From Channallabes apus (Eukaryota; Chordata; Actinopteri; Siluriformes; Clariidae), in contig CM060107.1 in assembly GCA_030522415.1 (NCBI GenBank), forward strand, positions 3,956,847 through 4,020,846: DNA of 64,000 nt, in the 5' to 3' direction. The position numbers and the translations under genes were made by a program. Within the stretch, counting starts at the first letter, position 1. Every line of letters begins with the position of its first letter. Below the pieces are notes generated by a model, which did no database searches, had not been told where the DNA came from, and saw nothing but the letters and a program-made list of their open reading frames with translations. Below, piece after piece: positions 46,114 to 57,044 of this stretch.

Positions 46114-46192
46114 CTTTCACCTGTCAGAGAAGAGAGAAATAAAAGCAAATAAACCTCAGTAAATTTCAAGGTCACCAACTCTTACACCCTCA
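46114..46192 (-). promoter_or_regulatory. 5'-UTR intron acceptor of the fucosyltransferase gene
   Basis: Minus-strand TTTATTTCTCTCTTCTCTGA followed by CAG|GTGAAAG-ATG; the exon begins at 46120. The upstream 5' exon was not located. Confidence 0.6.
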
Positions 46193-46498
46193 TTGGTTAA
46201 ATACCACTTCATCCTGTATACAGGCCATGGGGGGTCTGGAGTCTATCCAGGAAATTTAAGGCAGGAGAAAGGGTTCAGCCTGGACAGGGTGACAATCCCT
46301 CATTCACACACTACAGGCAATTTGGGAACGCCAGTTAGCCTACTCTGCATGTCTTTGGACTCTGGGATGAAACCGGCATATTATACAGAACTAAGTCTTT
46401 ATTAATCCAGAAGGAAATTGTTTCTCCAGTGGCTGCATAGTTAAAAGATACAAATACAATAAGATAAGAAGATAAAATAATAATAATAATGATGTTAA

Positions 46499-46541
<43 letters not shown>

Positions 46542-46840
46542 ACAAATATATACAGTAGAAAAACTACAGACTGTTCAGAAAGATGCTGAATTGTCTCTGT
46601 TGTGTAATTTACATTTATGTTATTGCAACCAGGATTTATATTGAACATAATATTTGATATATACAGGATATATACGGATATATACTGTATGTGCGTATAT
46701 ATATATATTGCACATGATCTATTGATTATTCTGTCATGACAGCTCCCGAATGAAGGGGGAAGAGGGAGGAGGAAGAGTTATAGAGTTATAGAGAACATGC
46801 AAACTCCATGCACACAGACCCCACGTTGGGAATTGAACCT
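46193..46840 (-). repeat. tRNA-SINE split by another insertion
   Basis: Minus-oriented SINE tail and middle at 46193-46380, and the head side (AGAACATGCAAACTCCATGC) at 46795-46840. The roughly 410 bases between begin with a LINE-like tail (TCTTTATTAATCCAGAAGGA) and hold (TA)n at 46502-46537. Confidence 0.55.
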
Positions 46841-47860
46841 GAGAAAAATGAACACAAATGTAATTGTAAATGAAAAATACAACAATGTTTTGGGATTGTT
46901 TGGTGCTAAACATAGAAACGTATATAATGTCGGCCTTCCACTTCAAACCAAACAGCACTCTGGTTTTCAGTTTTAACCAAACATTCTCAAATTCATTGTC
47001 ATGAGCTGGTACTTAATCTGCCATGCAGGCAAATTATAATATATTAAGTGTTTTAAAATTAAAATGTAAGGTAAAGACTATGAATATCTTTTACTGTATA
47101 TCATAGGATATATATTAGAAAAGTAAAACATTGAGAAAAAGCATACTGTAGATGATTATTGTATTATTATTTGTTTTTTTTATGAGTATCTTCCACCTCA
47201 ACATCACATTTATTATTATTATTATTCACTTCCTGGGATTGAGAGATTGCTGAAGCGTGCTTTAAGTTCTAATTGTGATTTATTCTTTAATGGTTTCTGT
47301 GTGTATCTTCTACATTACTCTGGATCCAATCATATGTCTTTAGTATTATTGTTTGGAAGTGTCTGTCAGTCTAAGCTATTTAGTTCTCTCAGGTCAGAGC
47401 AATTTCAGTCTTCTTTACTATGTGATTTATAGCCAGATTTATAGCTAAGACATACTGAAGGTTATAAACATTGGTTAGTCAGTGGGTCTAAGTCAGGGGT
47501 TCGAGCCGCAGCCCTGACAGGCTGTCACTGTTGGGCTCTAGAGCAACAGGGCTGTTGGGCCCTAAACTCTTTTTTTGTTCCAGGTGGAGGGTATTATGGG
47601 TGACCCTGTGTCTAAACCTAGCTTCATAACAAGCTGGAATCTATGAAGAAAAAAAATCACTGCGCTGTAAAGCATAGAACAATTCTTCTTCAAATTAGGC
47701 TGAAGGCTAGTATCATTCAAGACTCATGGCTATCAGACAAAAGGTTCAGGTCCTGCAAGATCCTGCACATTGTTTTTTCCCCATTGAACAATGGAGCTTT
47801 TACAAATAAGTTGAGAAGAAGACACGCTGGTGGTGCGATCCTCTGGGTGGTGCTTTGCTG
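46841..47860. other. Non-coding; diverged tRNA-SINE at about 47470-47650
   Basis: No gene. The SINE is recognisable by GGGGTTCGAGCCGCAG, CAGGCTGTCACTGTTGGGCT and AATCACTGCGCTGTAAAGC. Confidence 0.45.
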
Positions 47861-48619
47861 CACTGTAAAAAAAAAGTCCTAAATTTACGGAAAATAACTT
47901 TCAAATTTTATAGTAGTTTTCCTTTTTTTTAAACTACATACAAATCTCTGTAAAATTACAGACATTATCTGTAAATTACGAAGTCGACTGTTTTTTAAAG
48001 TATTATTTCAATATTGAAAAATTAACTTTTTTTCAAATTTTTTAACAGTAAAAATACCATATTATTTTTACTGTGTTTTTTCTGTTTTTGTAAATTACGT
48101 GTAACTTTATGTAAAATTACAATAATAAATTGTAATTAAATACAAAACTCATTAGATAAAGGTTAATGTCCATACAAAAATTTTATTGTTTTTCTTTGTA
48201 ATTTTGAGGTAAATCATATTAGTTTTACAATATTTTGATATTTAAGTTCTAGATGCAAGTTTAGCATTTTTTATGACTTTTTAAAAGATTATTCTTACAT
48301 TATCACTTACATGTAGGCTATAGTATCTGCTTCATGCCTTCAAAGAATGTGAAGAGACTTTAGGAGCCTGATACTTATCAAAAATATCTATATTTTTATA
48401 TTTTAACAACTGTATTACAGTTGTTCTGAAATATCACCATGGCAATCTAGCCATCAGCTTTCTTAATGCATTCCTGCATATTCTGACACAAGGATAATGT
48501 ATTTACTGTGTAGCTGTTTTAAAGCATCGCTTTAAGTTACATTTTGATATTTAGCTTGTATTAGGGGAACTATGGTGTTATTTTTGTACCAAAAACGTTA
48601 GGGAAAACTCCATGAATTC

Positions 48620-48860
48620 TCCGTGTTAAATGCCACAGCCAATCAGAAGCCGGAGGCGGGAACCTTCTAATCTTGTTTCTGATTGGCTGATCAGCAGCCG
48701 GAGGCGGAGATATTCTAATTACCTCTTCATTACTGGCGCATTTAATAAGCGCGCGAGTGAGGGCGGGACCTGATGCGGAAAACGCCTACGCTTATTGCTC
48801 AGGTACAGACGTAACGTGATATGAACCAGCCAATGGGAATCAGGCGTCCTTCAAATGTTT
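48620..48860 (+). promoter_or_regulatory. Promoter-like GC-rich island inside the CACTGTAAA element
   Basis: CCAAT or ATTGG boxes near 48639, 48682 and 48830, a TTTAATAAGCGCGCG TATA-like motif (about 48739) and GGGCGGGACC. This stands out from the AT-rich surroundings. Downstream are donor-like CTACAG|GTGAGG (about 48946) and ATGAAG|GTAAGA (49029). Confidence 0.5.
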
Positions 48861-49724
48861 AGCGCGCACTGGGATGGTGTGACTCAGCAGCCAGTAAACG
48901 GTTGTTTGTAAATTCAGAGGAGTGAAGACACGCTGCTGAGCTACAGGTGAGGAGGAAAGCAGTCTCTGAGGGACAGAGGAGAAGACTCTCAAATGTAAAA
49001 TACCTGCAAGCTCAAGAGACAATGAAGGTAAGATATTTTTTATTCTTATTTTAACTCTTATTGTTGTTGCTGTAAACAAAGCTCATTTATTAATACTGCC
49101 ACGTTTTTCTTTTAAATCTAAGATCTTAATGTGTTCTTTTCTTCTCTCTTCCAATCCACCCTAATGCACCAAGTTCTTTACTGCCTGTTTGGAAGAAGAT
49201 CTTTCTTGGATACACTGGACCGTCCATTTTGCCATTTTGGTATGTTTTACATTTGAATTAATTGCACTAAGACATTAGGATTCTGAACTAAAAGTTTAAG
49301 TTATTTGTACACATACATTATATAAGAACAATAGAGTTAAAAAGGGGACCACATTGTACTATATTTGTAATAAAGTTTCCAATCCAACTTTAATTGGAAC
49401 ATTGAGAATATTGTTTAAAATGTATTTCTTCATAGGTTTTTAGTCAAGGATATTTCACAGCAATGTTTAAGTTTGTGAGAGAGAATGTTTCACTGTTATA
49501 GCACAATAGTCTAAATATTTCATTGTTTTTCATTTTAGGATTTTACTGTAATGCTCTAAAACTGAACTTCTTTTTACTGTATTTTGCATCATACCTGTAC
49601 TATACTGTGTCAGTTATACAGACTATTTATTATTATTTATTTTTTTTTACAAATATTGTAATCTTGAGTGTGTGTTAACACTTTATTGAACATGTGTATT
49701 CATAGGAATTTATGAAAAGAAAAA

Positions 49725-50150
49725 GTTAAATATCAGGGGTTTTGTGTTATTGCTTTGTTTGAAGGTGTTTGATCTTCAATTTATGAAAAATCTGTAAATA
49801 TCAGTGTTTCCTGCTAAATGCATAATGCTTTTGCTTTATTGAAGGTGTTTGATTGTAATAATTTTGGAAAAAAATGTTAAATAAAAACATTTTGCTGCTA
49901 TAAGTCTAGTGCTGTTTTAATGAATGTGTTAAATCGTATACATTTTGGGAAAATCTGTAAAATAATGGTGTTTCACTGCTAAACATATAGTGCTGTTGCT
50001 TTATTGAAGGTCTTCAATCGTATGAATTTAGCAAAAATCTGTAAAATAATGGTGTTTCACTGCTAAACTTCTCCTGCTGGTCGTTTAATGAAGGTGTTTA
50101 ATCATATAAATTTAGGAAAAATCTGTAAAATAACGGTGTTTCTCTGTAAA
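49725..50150. repeat. Degenerate minisatellite, about 85-90 bp unit
   Basis: About five diverged units sharing TTTATTGAAGGTGTTTAATC, AAAAATCTGTAAAATAATGG and GTGTTTCACTGCTAAA. Confidence 0.8.
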
Positions 50151-50305
50151 AGATAAAATAACAATTTCTGTAAATTTAATGTTTTTGAGCATAATATAAA
50201 CTAGAGTATTTTACCTTAATTTTACGGTTTTTGTTTGGCAGCCATTGCTGCCAGTCATTTGACCGTTTTTTTTATGCTTTTTTTTTTTTTTTTTTTTTTT
50301 TACAG

Positions 50306-50470
50306 TGTGAGAAACCTCAGGTCCTGCCCTTCATGTGGGTGTTACTCGAACAAGTCCCAACTACCTGAACACTGCTACAGACCGAGTTACACCCCTTCAT
50401 GGAGAGAGTGTTCCCTGAAGAAAGGCGGTATTGCTAATATTGCCTTTGAAGGTGTAGACTGTTATTTCTG
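50306..50470 (+). other. Exon-like ORF with Cys/His motif
   Basis: An acceptor formed by the element's own T-run and TACAG end is followed by an open frame with VRNLRSCPSCGCYSNKSQLP and CYRPSYTPSWRECS, ending at a donor (TTCTG|GTAAGG). The CxxC pattern suggests a zinc-binding module, but the family is not recognised. The coding potential is unproven. Confidence 0.35.
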
Positions 50471-51146
50471 GTAAGGTTCCGACCTCCCAGGTCACAGGAC
50501 GTCTACTGTACTTTTCTTTTGTTAAATTACATTATTTTTATTATAAATTACATTTATTATTTCCTTCATTTCACTGCTTCTCCAGCGTCACCACCTACAC
50601 AGTAATTATCTTCAATTTCAGCTGATTGTTTACATTGTGAAGCACAAGATGTTATTTACATTTAAATTACTGTAGATGTACATTTTTTACTTTTATGAAT
50701 TTTCATATCTGGCATTGTACAGACACACCCTGGACGACAAATTACACACCTGCAGAGTTGAAAAATCTTGGTTTGATTCACTTGAATGTTAATCATTTAA
50801 GTATATTTGATTTGGCCCACCTGTGGGTATGATGACAGATAATGAACTTATTATTCTTTGCTGTTTTTTATGCAGCCAGACCCAGGAAAGGGAGTGGGGT
50901 GACTATACATGTCAAGATTATATTTCATTTCATTTCTTATTTTGATTCATAAACTTATAAGGAAATGCAGGTTGTTTTAATTGATCTGATTTGGAACTGA
51001 TTAATCTTCAAATATTTATCTGTTTCCTTGAATTTGTCTCATAAATACTCAGCAGTTGGCATTTTTGCTAATTACTTGAATGATCATTATGTTGTAGCTA
51101 CTAAAAGAGACACTGAATTATTTGATCATTCTTTTATGAGTATATT
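50471..51146. other. Non-coding, no recognisable feature
   Basis: AT-rich; no supported gene. Confidence 0.5.
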
Positions 51147-51431
51147 ATAGCGCACTATTTAGGAAATACAGCTTATCGGACATGTTGCATGAATAAAATA
51201 AAGCCTGGCCTAAACCGAATAAGACACACTCTGAGCTGACTCTGTTTTATAAACCCCTTACTGCCGCAGTAAGGCTCAGTGGTATGGAGTTGATAAAACA
51301 GAGTCAGCTCAGATTGTGTCTTATTCGGTTTAGGCCAGGCTTTATTTTATTCATGCAACATGTCCGATAAGCTGTGAACCTGTGAAATAAATAATTAATT
51401 CATCCTGTATTTCCTAAATAGTGCGCTATAT
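51147..51431. mobile_element. Foldback MITE with about 105-bp terminal inverted repeats
   Basis: Left arm 51147-51252 (TATAGCGCACTATTTAGGAA, then CGGACATGTTGCATG and AGCCTGGCCTAAACC). The right arm, 51291-51431, is the reverse complement apart from a roughly 35-base insert. The ends are flanked by TA, consistent with a Tc1/mariner-type target. The centre is about 40 bases, so it folds almost completely. Confidence 0.88.
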
Positions 51432-52607
51432 GCGACATTTTACTCCATGTCCTTTGTAGGGGACAGTGGGACTTGCTTTATCCCATTTTCAACCCTTGCC
51501 CTCAAATACACTAAGCTTCATATATTGTAATGTGTGTGTGTGTGTGTATGTATGTATTTATGTGTGTGTATGTAATGGGCCAGGAAAGACAATGCCATTA
51601 CAGAAAGACCATCACTGCCAATGCAATAACCAGGGACAGATTTTTTTAAACTTCGCCAGTTCATCAAATGACCTTGCCATCCTGGATGACCAGAAAAAAG
51701 ACGATGATCTTTGGAAGGTCAGGTTTCTTTTAAACAGAGACCAACAGTCAACAAGGCTGCCTCAATTGATCAAGATCCCTCAAAGCTGGCAAAAATGAGC
51801 AAATGATTCCTTTTACAGGCCAGTGTCCTGTGTGCCAATGTGAGCCTGGGAAACCAAATCTCGATCGGGAATGGTGTGCTATGACTTTTGATAGGGATTC
51901 TTCACACGAAGTTCCCAAGGTTCCCAAAAAAACGCCTCAAAAAATCCCATAGACTTAACATTGAGACCGACACCAACTGTGACATCATAGCTATGACTAC
52001 GAGGCCACGGCAGGCAACACTCACATTTATTCAGGAAATGTGCCTCTCTAGTTAAGTGTGCCTATGCAATAGGCGTACTTATTATTCTTTCTCCAATATC
52101 TTTGGGCCGTTCCGCGCCCCACAGCTTTGCGCCAACCCTCACGTAAGTTACACAGTTTCTACAGGGGACACGGAATCAATTCTGGAATCACTTTTAATTC
52201 TTATGTCTGACAGCTTTGCAGGTTACACACTAATCATTCAAAGTGGCTTCAACTAAGTGAGAGAGAGAGCACAAGGTCGATAACCTTAAATGAAAACCAG
52301 AAAAGTGTACATCACTATTCCTGATAAATAACAGTTAAATCACTACTTCTAAAAACAGCAGGTAAATAAACTGTAAATAAACACAGCAACAGAATTGTTT
52401 AACTAAGCTTCTAACACAACTAACTAACACATGCTATTCTATTAACCCTTTAAAGACATGTATTACACAACATCATACTATATTTTTTGTGAATACGTTT
52501 AAACACTTAAGCAACAACACTCAAAACAATTAACATGGCTATCTGTTACATGTACTAAAATGTAATATGTGTTTTGTACATAATAATTTCATGTTTCCAA
52601 GCTAAAC
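51432..52607. other. Orphan exon-like and repeat sequence, no confirmed gene
   Basis: An open frame over 51466-51798 contains CNNQGQIFLNFASSSND, with a GTCAGG after DDDLWK that could be a weak donor. 51905-52030 carries a common fish repeat (CCCATAGACTTAACATTGAG). Nothing ties these into a gene. Confidence 0.3.
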
Positions 52608-52776
52608 ATGAATAAGTTATGTTGTATTTGCATGAAACTCAACAACGTAACATGTACTAGATTCAATCATATTGAGATAAACCAGCAAGATCTTGTCAAT
52701 ATGAATATCGCGAGAAGACATCGCGGGAAGAGAACACAGATGAGGAGACAAACGTTTGGCAGGTCGTGTGGAAAAG
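52608..52776 (+). other. Exon-like ORF with splice donor
   Basis: MNKLCCICMKLNNVTCTRFN to FGRSCGK, ending at AAAAG|GTAAGC. Basic and Cys-containing; no family recognised. The next acceptor (CACAG, 53135) would join out of the long frame. Confidence 0.3.
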
Positions 52777-53015
52777 GTAAGCAGGAATTAATTCCCATCT
52801 TTCTAAATAGAAACGAAATACTGAACATAAATGTCACCTGTTGTTTAGCGATGTTTAGTCACATTATTTTAGTTTAAGCTATTTCTTGTATTTTTAATCA
52901 CACTTAAAATACCGACTATTATATGCGCATGCTTAATCTCCGGTTCGGTTCTGGTTTCGGTCTGTTCTCATGAGTTGTGAAGCGAGCGGAACAAAGTATA
53001 AATATTGTTCATTTG

Positions 53016-53094
53016 CTAAATTAAGTATCATGAATTTTAATTGAATATCTATCTCTGTAAGATATTCAATTAAAATGCATGATACTTAATTTAG
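53016..53094. repeat. Near-perfect inverted repeat, 34-bp arms
   Basis: 53016-53049 pairs with 53061-53094 with one mismatch; the loop is 11 bases. The word TATCTCTGTA occurs in the loop and again right after the structure (53114). Confidence 0.9.
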
Positions 53095-53135
53095 TATGAA
53101 TGAATGAATGAATCTATCTCTGTATTTTTTCACAG

Positions 53136-53210
53136 GAGTTTGTGACTGAAAGTGTGTCTGCATCTGACTTCAGGAGTTTCCTGACCAACGTATCTAACGG
53201 TCATATTTAA
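53136..53210 (+). other. Terminal-exon-like ORF with poly(A) signal
   Basis: Strong acceptor (GTATTTTTTCACAG) then EFVTESVSASDFRSFLTN and a stop at 53208. AATAAA is at 53332-53337 with a T-rich stretch after it. It could be the last exon of an unrecognised gene or transposon transcript. Confidence 0.3.
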
Positions 53211-53389
53211 AAATCATAACGTACAAAACGTTTCTGTTGGTGTTTTTTTTCGTTAATACTTATTTGTGGTGTTTTATGTTTTGTACATCTTTTCAAATTG
53301 AGACCTCATTTGTAAGTTGCTCCTGGTGTAAAATAAAAATCTCCGTTTTATCCCGTTTGTCTGTTTCCTTCCTTCACAGAATTCTGTTG

Positions 53390-53675
53390 ACCAGGGCTTG
53401 AAATTTAAATTGACTTGAGTTGGATCAACTTAATTTACAACTGAAAAATTTGTTGAACCAACCCTATTCATTTATGTTAACAGTATTAAATTATGTTGGA
53501 CGCAGCTGTAGTAAATAAGTTAAATGAACCTAATAACATCACTTTGATGGAACCTAAAAACATTAAGTTGGGCCAACAAAATTGCTTAATGCTGAACGAA
53601 AGCCATTAAATCAGGTGGAAATACTTTCCATAATTTAATTATGTTCATTCAACGAGTTATTTTTTTGAGTGAATC
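53390..53675. repeat. MITE-like repeat
   Basis: GAGTTGGATCAACTTAATTT and ATTAAGTTGGGCCAACAAAA words and a TTATTTTTTTGAGTG end resemble a common fish non-autonomous DNA element with CACTCAAAAAA tips. Confidence 0.45.
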
Positions 53676-53974
53676 ACAGCATGACGTAAGTTACTCTTTC
53701 TCTTGTAATGAGCACTATAGTAAATAAATTAAAATATCAAGTACCTCAGTCAAAATTCAAGTGATCAGTCCTTCGTATAAGTAAAGAGCCGTATCATCAT
53801 ACCATCAGTGTCCTTGAGATGAGCAGCAGCCGATGCGCTTCCCCGTCTCACATATGCTTGGTGCTTGTATGTTGAGTCTGTACCATTTGCTCCATTAGTG
53901 ACTGTGAGGTGATGCATACTGTGATGTCATACTCTGATCGTGTCACAGTTGTTCCTTGTCGAGTGTCTTCAGCT

Positions 53975-54130
53975 CCACCATTTCACTTATTTAACTTTAC
54001 AATCACCTCTAGGTTGGACTATTGTAACACCTTACTGTCTACTTGTTCAACTAGGTGCATAAACAAGCTTCAGTTAGTCCAGAATGCAGCAGCGAGAGTC
54101 CTCACTAGGACCAGAAGATACAGTATAAGA
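53975..54130 (+). pseudogene. L2-type LINE reverse transcriptase C-terminal fragment
   Basis: [18 protein letters not shown] then [20 protein letters not shown], a block that is highly conserved downstream of the YADD motif in L2-clade LINEs. Only about 50 codons remain. Confidence 0.75.
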
Positions 54131-54446
54131 TAGGAAATTAGAAACTGATATTGCTCAGGATTTAGTAATGTCACAATTGTACATTTCAGCTCGACTGCAG
54201 CAGCCTGTGTAGCTTTGCTAATTATCCACCTCTAAAGTGTAATATTGTGCAAAAACATGCAAACTGCACAACATTTGCTTTCAGAGTGGATCTAGGACAT
54301 TGAGATTTCTTTTTCTCCAATCAGCTGCGCACTAATTTATTGGTTGGTTAAATTGCAGTTGAATATTCTTTTGCCTTCGAGAAGTTTGTTCATGCATTTG
54401 TTTATTTATTTTTGTGATCATTATTGGAAAAAGCAATATTAGCTTG

Positions 54447-54787
54447 AGGCAAGGCTAGGTCAGTAGGTTAAGGCTCTTGGTTAATGATGATAGCACTTTA
54501 AGTATCAGCTCCACCAAGCTGCCCCTGTTGTGTCCTTGAGCAAGGCCTTTACCCGTGTCTGCCCCCTGGGTTCTGTATCAGGGCTGACCCTGAGCTCTGC
54601 CCATGGCTTCATTATTCAACATAATAATTCAACAAAAGTTTTCTAAAATATTTCACTGTGCGATAATGTAAACATTCATTCATTCATTTTCTATACCGCT
54701 TAATCCTGTGTTCAGGGTCGCGGGGGACCTGGAGCCTATCCCAGGAGACTTCGGGCACTAGGCGGGGTACACCCTGGACAGGGTGCC
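54447..54787. repeat. Two adjacent tRNA-SINE pieces
   Basis: 54447-54665 is plus-oriented and related to the 26688 family (AGTATCAGCTCCACCAAGCT, TCAGGGCTGACCCTGAGCTC, ATTTCACTGTGCGATAATG). 54668-54787 is the minus-oriented tail of the other family (ATTTTCTATACCGCTTAATC, GGCGGGGTACACCCTGGACA). Confidence 0.6.
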
Positions 54788-55062
54788 GTTATGTAAACAT
54801 GACAGAGGTAAAGTCTTGTTCTTTTTCTTTATGTGATTTTACAAGCTGCTTTGTCTACCACCTCTGTAAGGTAAAGGTATGCTAGGGAGGTAACTGTGAT
54901 GTATTGTGCAAATCTTTATGATTAATAAAATCATTCTGATTGATAGATAACTGAAGGTATTGAGCTACAGTACATGGCATACAGAGAAAGGATGTTTATC
55001 AGATGCCTCTTAAAACTCTAAAATACTGGTTTCATTAGGGTATGAGACTTCATGCCATACTA
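54788..55062. other. Non-coding, no recognisable feature
   Basis: No supported gene. Confidence 0.5.
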
Positions 55063-55866
55063 CTGTGGCCCAGAATGGCAAATCATCTTTCCCATATATG
55101 TCTATGTTTTTTCCCTTGTAAATGTGTACTTTTTCTCTTGAAAATGTTTTTTTTCCCTTGAAAAAATTTTTAGTTTCTTGAAAATGTGTGCTTTTTCCCT
55201 TGTAAATGTGTCGTTTGTCTCTTGAAAAAGTTTTTTTTCCCTTGAAAAAAAAATCTTGAAAATGTATGCTTTTTCTCTTGAAAAAGTTTTCTCCCTTGAA
55301 AAAAATACATTTTTTTTCTTGAAAATGTTTTTTTTCCCCACTTGTGCGCAACTGCTTTTCCCCGTGTGAGAACTCTCTTTCTCCCATATTTTGCAAGCTA
55401 AATGCTAAAGCTAACGCGCAAAGGACTACTATTGCTAATTATCCCTGAGCTAATTCTTAGCTGCTCCTGTTATGGGTTAAATGTTACAGATGGTTAATGA
55501 ATTGTTGTATGCAGTTTATTGGAGCTCATGAGTGCCATATAGTGTATAATACTACAGTGTAATGTAGTGGTATTATCATAGCTAGAGCTCTTTTGAGTAG
55601 TTAGCTATGTGATTACACAATGTATATAACAGTCAAGAAAAGGGGCTTTTGTTCGGGTTCTGTCTATTCTATTATAAAGTCATTAAATATGTGTTTATAA
55701 TATGTATGCTTGTGTTTTCCTTTTCACAGTGAACTGTATGTAAATCATCAACTGCCTGTGTATCAGCTGATTTCTACACCAGGTGTACATCCTGAGCAGA
55801 AGGTGAGTGTTCACCAATACATGCATGTATTTAATTAATTTGTAAATAAAGGGTTTAATGTAATTT
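55063..55866 (+). mobile_element. Internally deleted relative of the large inverted-repeat element
   Basis: It begins CTGTGGCCCAGAATGGCAAA like 59990 and carries the CTTGAAAA-rich array (55115-55335). It then has CGCAACTGCTTTTCCCCGTG and AAGCTAACGCGCAAAGGACT, followed by a jump at about 55426 to sequence corresponding to 61433. It then follows 61433-61832 including the exon-like 55729-55802, and jumps again to the poly(A)-signal region (AATAAA 55847). The right inverted arm is absent. Confidence 0.8.
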
Positions 55867-55898
55867 ATATTGCATTGAAAGTGCCGTCTTTCTTAATG

Positions 55899-56120
55899 CT
55901 GTCATGCAAAAGGAGTAAAAAATCGATTCTTGAGCCACCGATTCTTGAGCCAGCTAATTCAGGACCTTCACTGTAGACAGCGCCTTGTAACGTCGGACGT
56001 AAGAGGCAGCGACTTAAGAAGACTCTTAAGGGACTTTTCGGGAAACACATTTAGAAAAGTAATCAGTTTATGTAAGATATATCTTAAGAGTCTTCTTAGC
56101 GCGCTAAGAGTGTGCGTTAT
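55899..56120 (+). repeat. Dispersed repeat Y, copy 2
   Basis: Matches 8051-8265, including the TAAGAAGACTCTTAAG / CTTAAGAGTCTTCTTA inverted repeat, with a short local duplication of CGATTCTTGAGCCA (55923 and 55939). Confidence 0.7.
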
Positions 56121-57044
56121 CGGGAAACTGTGATCGGTATACCGTGAGTTGTTTGGCAGCAGGTACACCCTCAGACATCAATCACTCCATGCTGCTCTGC
56201 TTTTGTGCAAATCACAAGTCAGGCGATCAATTTATGCTGACACGACAGTTACAAATAAAGTATCATGTTGACACATGGACAGCAGAGACTGGGGAGACAG
56301 GAGCCTTGAACAGATAGCGGCCAACAGTTTTAATATAACCAGAGTGTGGATCATTTTTGACTCTCATATTCATATGATGTATGAGAAATAGCTTAAGCTC
56401 AATTGGTGTTTAGTATATATAGTTATATATAGTTATATGTGCTTTATTATTTGACATAAGAATGACATATAAAAGGTATGGGCGTATAAATATCTCAAAT
56501 TATTAGTGATTTTTTTTTACTGAATACATTTTTATTTCTCGCAAATAATATTAGTAAAAACATGAATGGAACCATGAATGGTAAAATCTTAGAAATATGT
56601 ATATATAAATTTATTCATTTGCTTTAATAACAGTGTCAACTAATGATTTCTATGTCAGGACACCTCCTAAATGGAAAGCAGTTCACTGAGAAAGCTCATT
56701 GTTGGTTGATGTGTGCTGCTTATCTGGGCCAAGATACTCGGCTGACGTCACTTCCTCCGTACGAGGACACTGAGAAGCTGCTTTTTTCCGAGCTCCACCA
56801 TACTGACCAACTTTTAAACTTTTTCGTCCCCTTACGAAGAGTGTACATAAAACGGATAAGTATCTTATAATATATTTACTCGAAACGCGTGTTATATCGT
56901 TAAGTTTTAATTGTTTTGCAGCACACCGCTTTTAGCCTGCATTAGCATCGCTAATTAGCATTAGCATCGCTAGCCCGGCTATCACGTTTGTTTGTAAAGT
57001 TGTTTTCGCTTCCTCACACCGATTATTTTCCGTGTTTAGACACC
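56121..57044. other. Non-coding upstream of the LINE; probable LINE 5' UTR at its right end
   Basis: 56930-57044, with ATTAGCATCGCTAATTAGCA words, is probably the LINE's 5' UTR. The LINE start point is not determined. Confidence 0.45.

Larger units (their letters stand above)
47861..50309. mobile_element. Large CACTGTAAA-ended DNA element
   Basis: It starts CACTGTAAAAAAAAAG and ends with a T-run plus TTTACAGTG, i.e. terminal inverted repeats. Subterminal sequence is rich in TAAATTTACGG/TGTAAAATTACAG words on both sides, as in a known group of fish non-autonomous transposons. It encloses a promoter-like region with splice donors and a minisatellite. No transposase is visible. The superfamily is not certain. 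Confidence 0.6.

Noticed and set aside
55010..55396. Lys/Phe-rich minus-strand ORF
   Set aside because: Same repeat array in the reverse direction.
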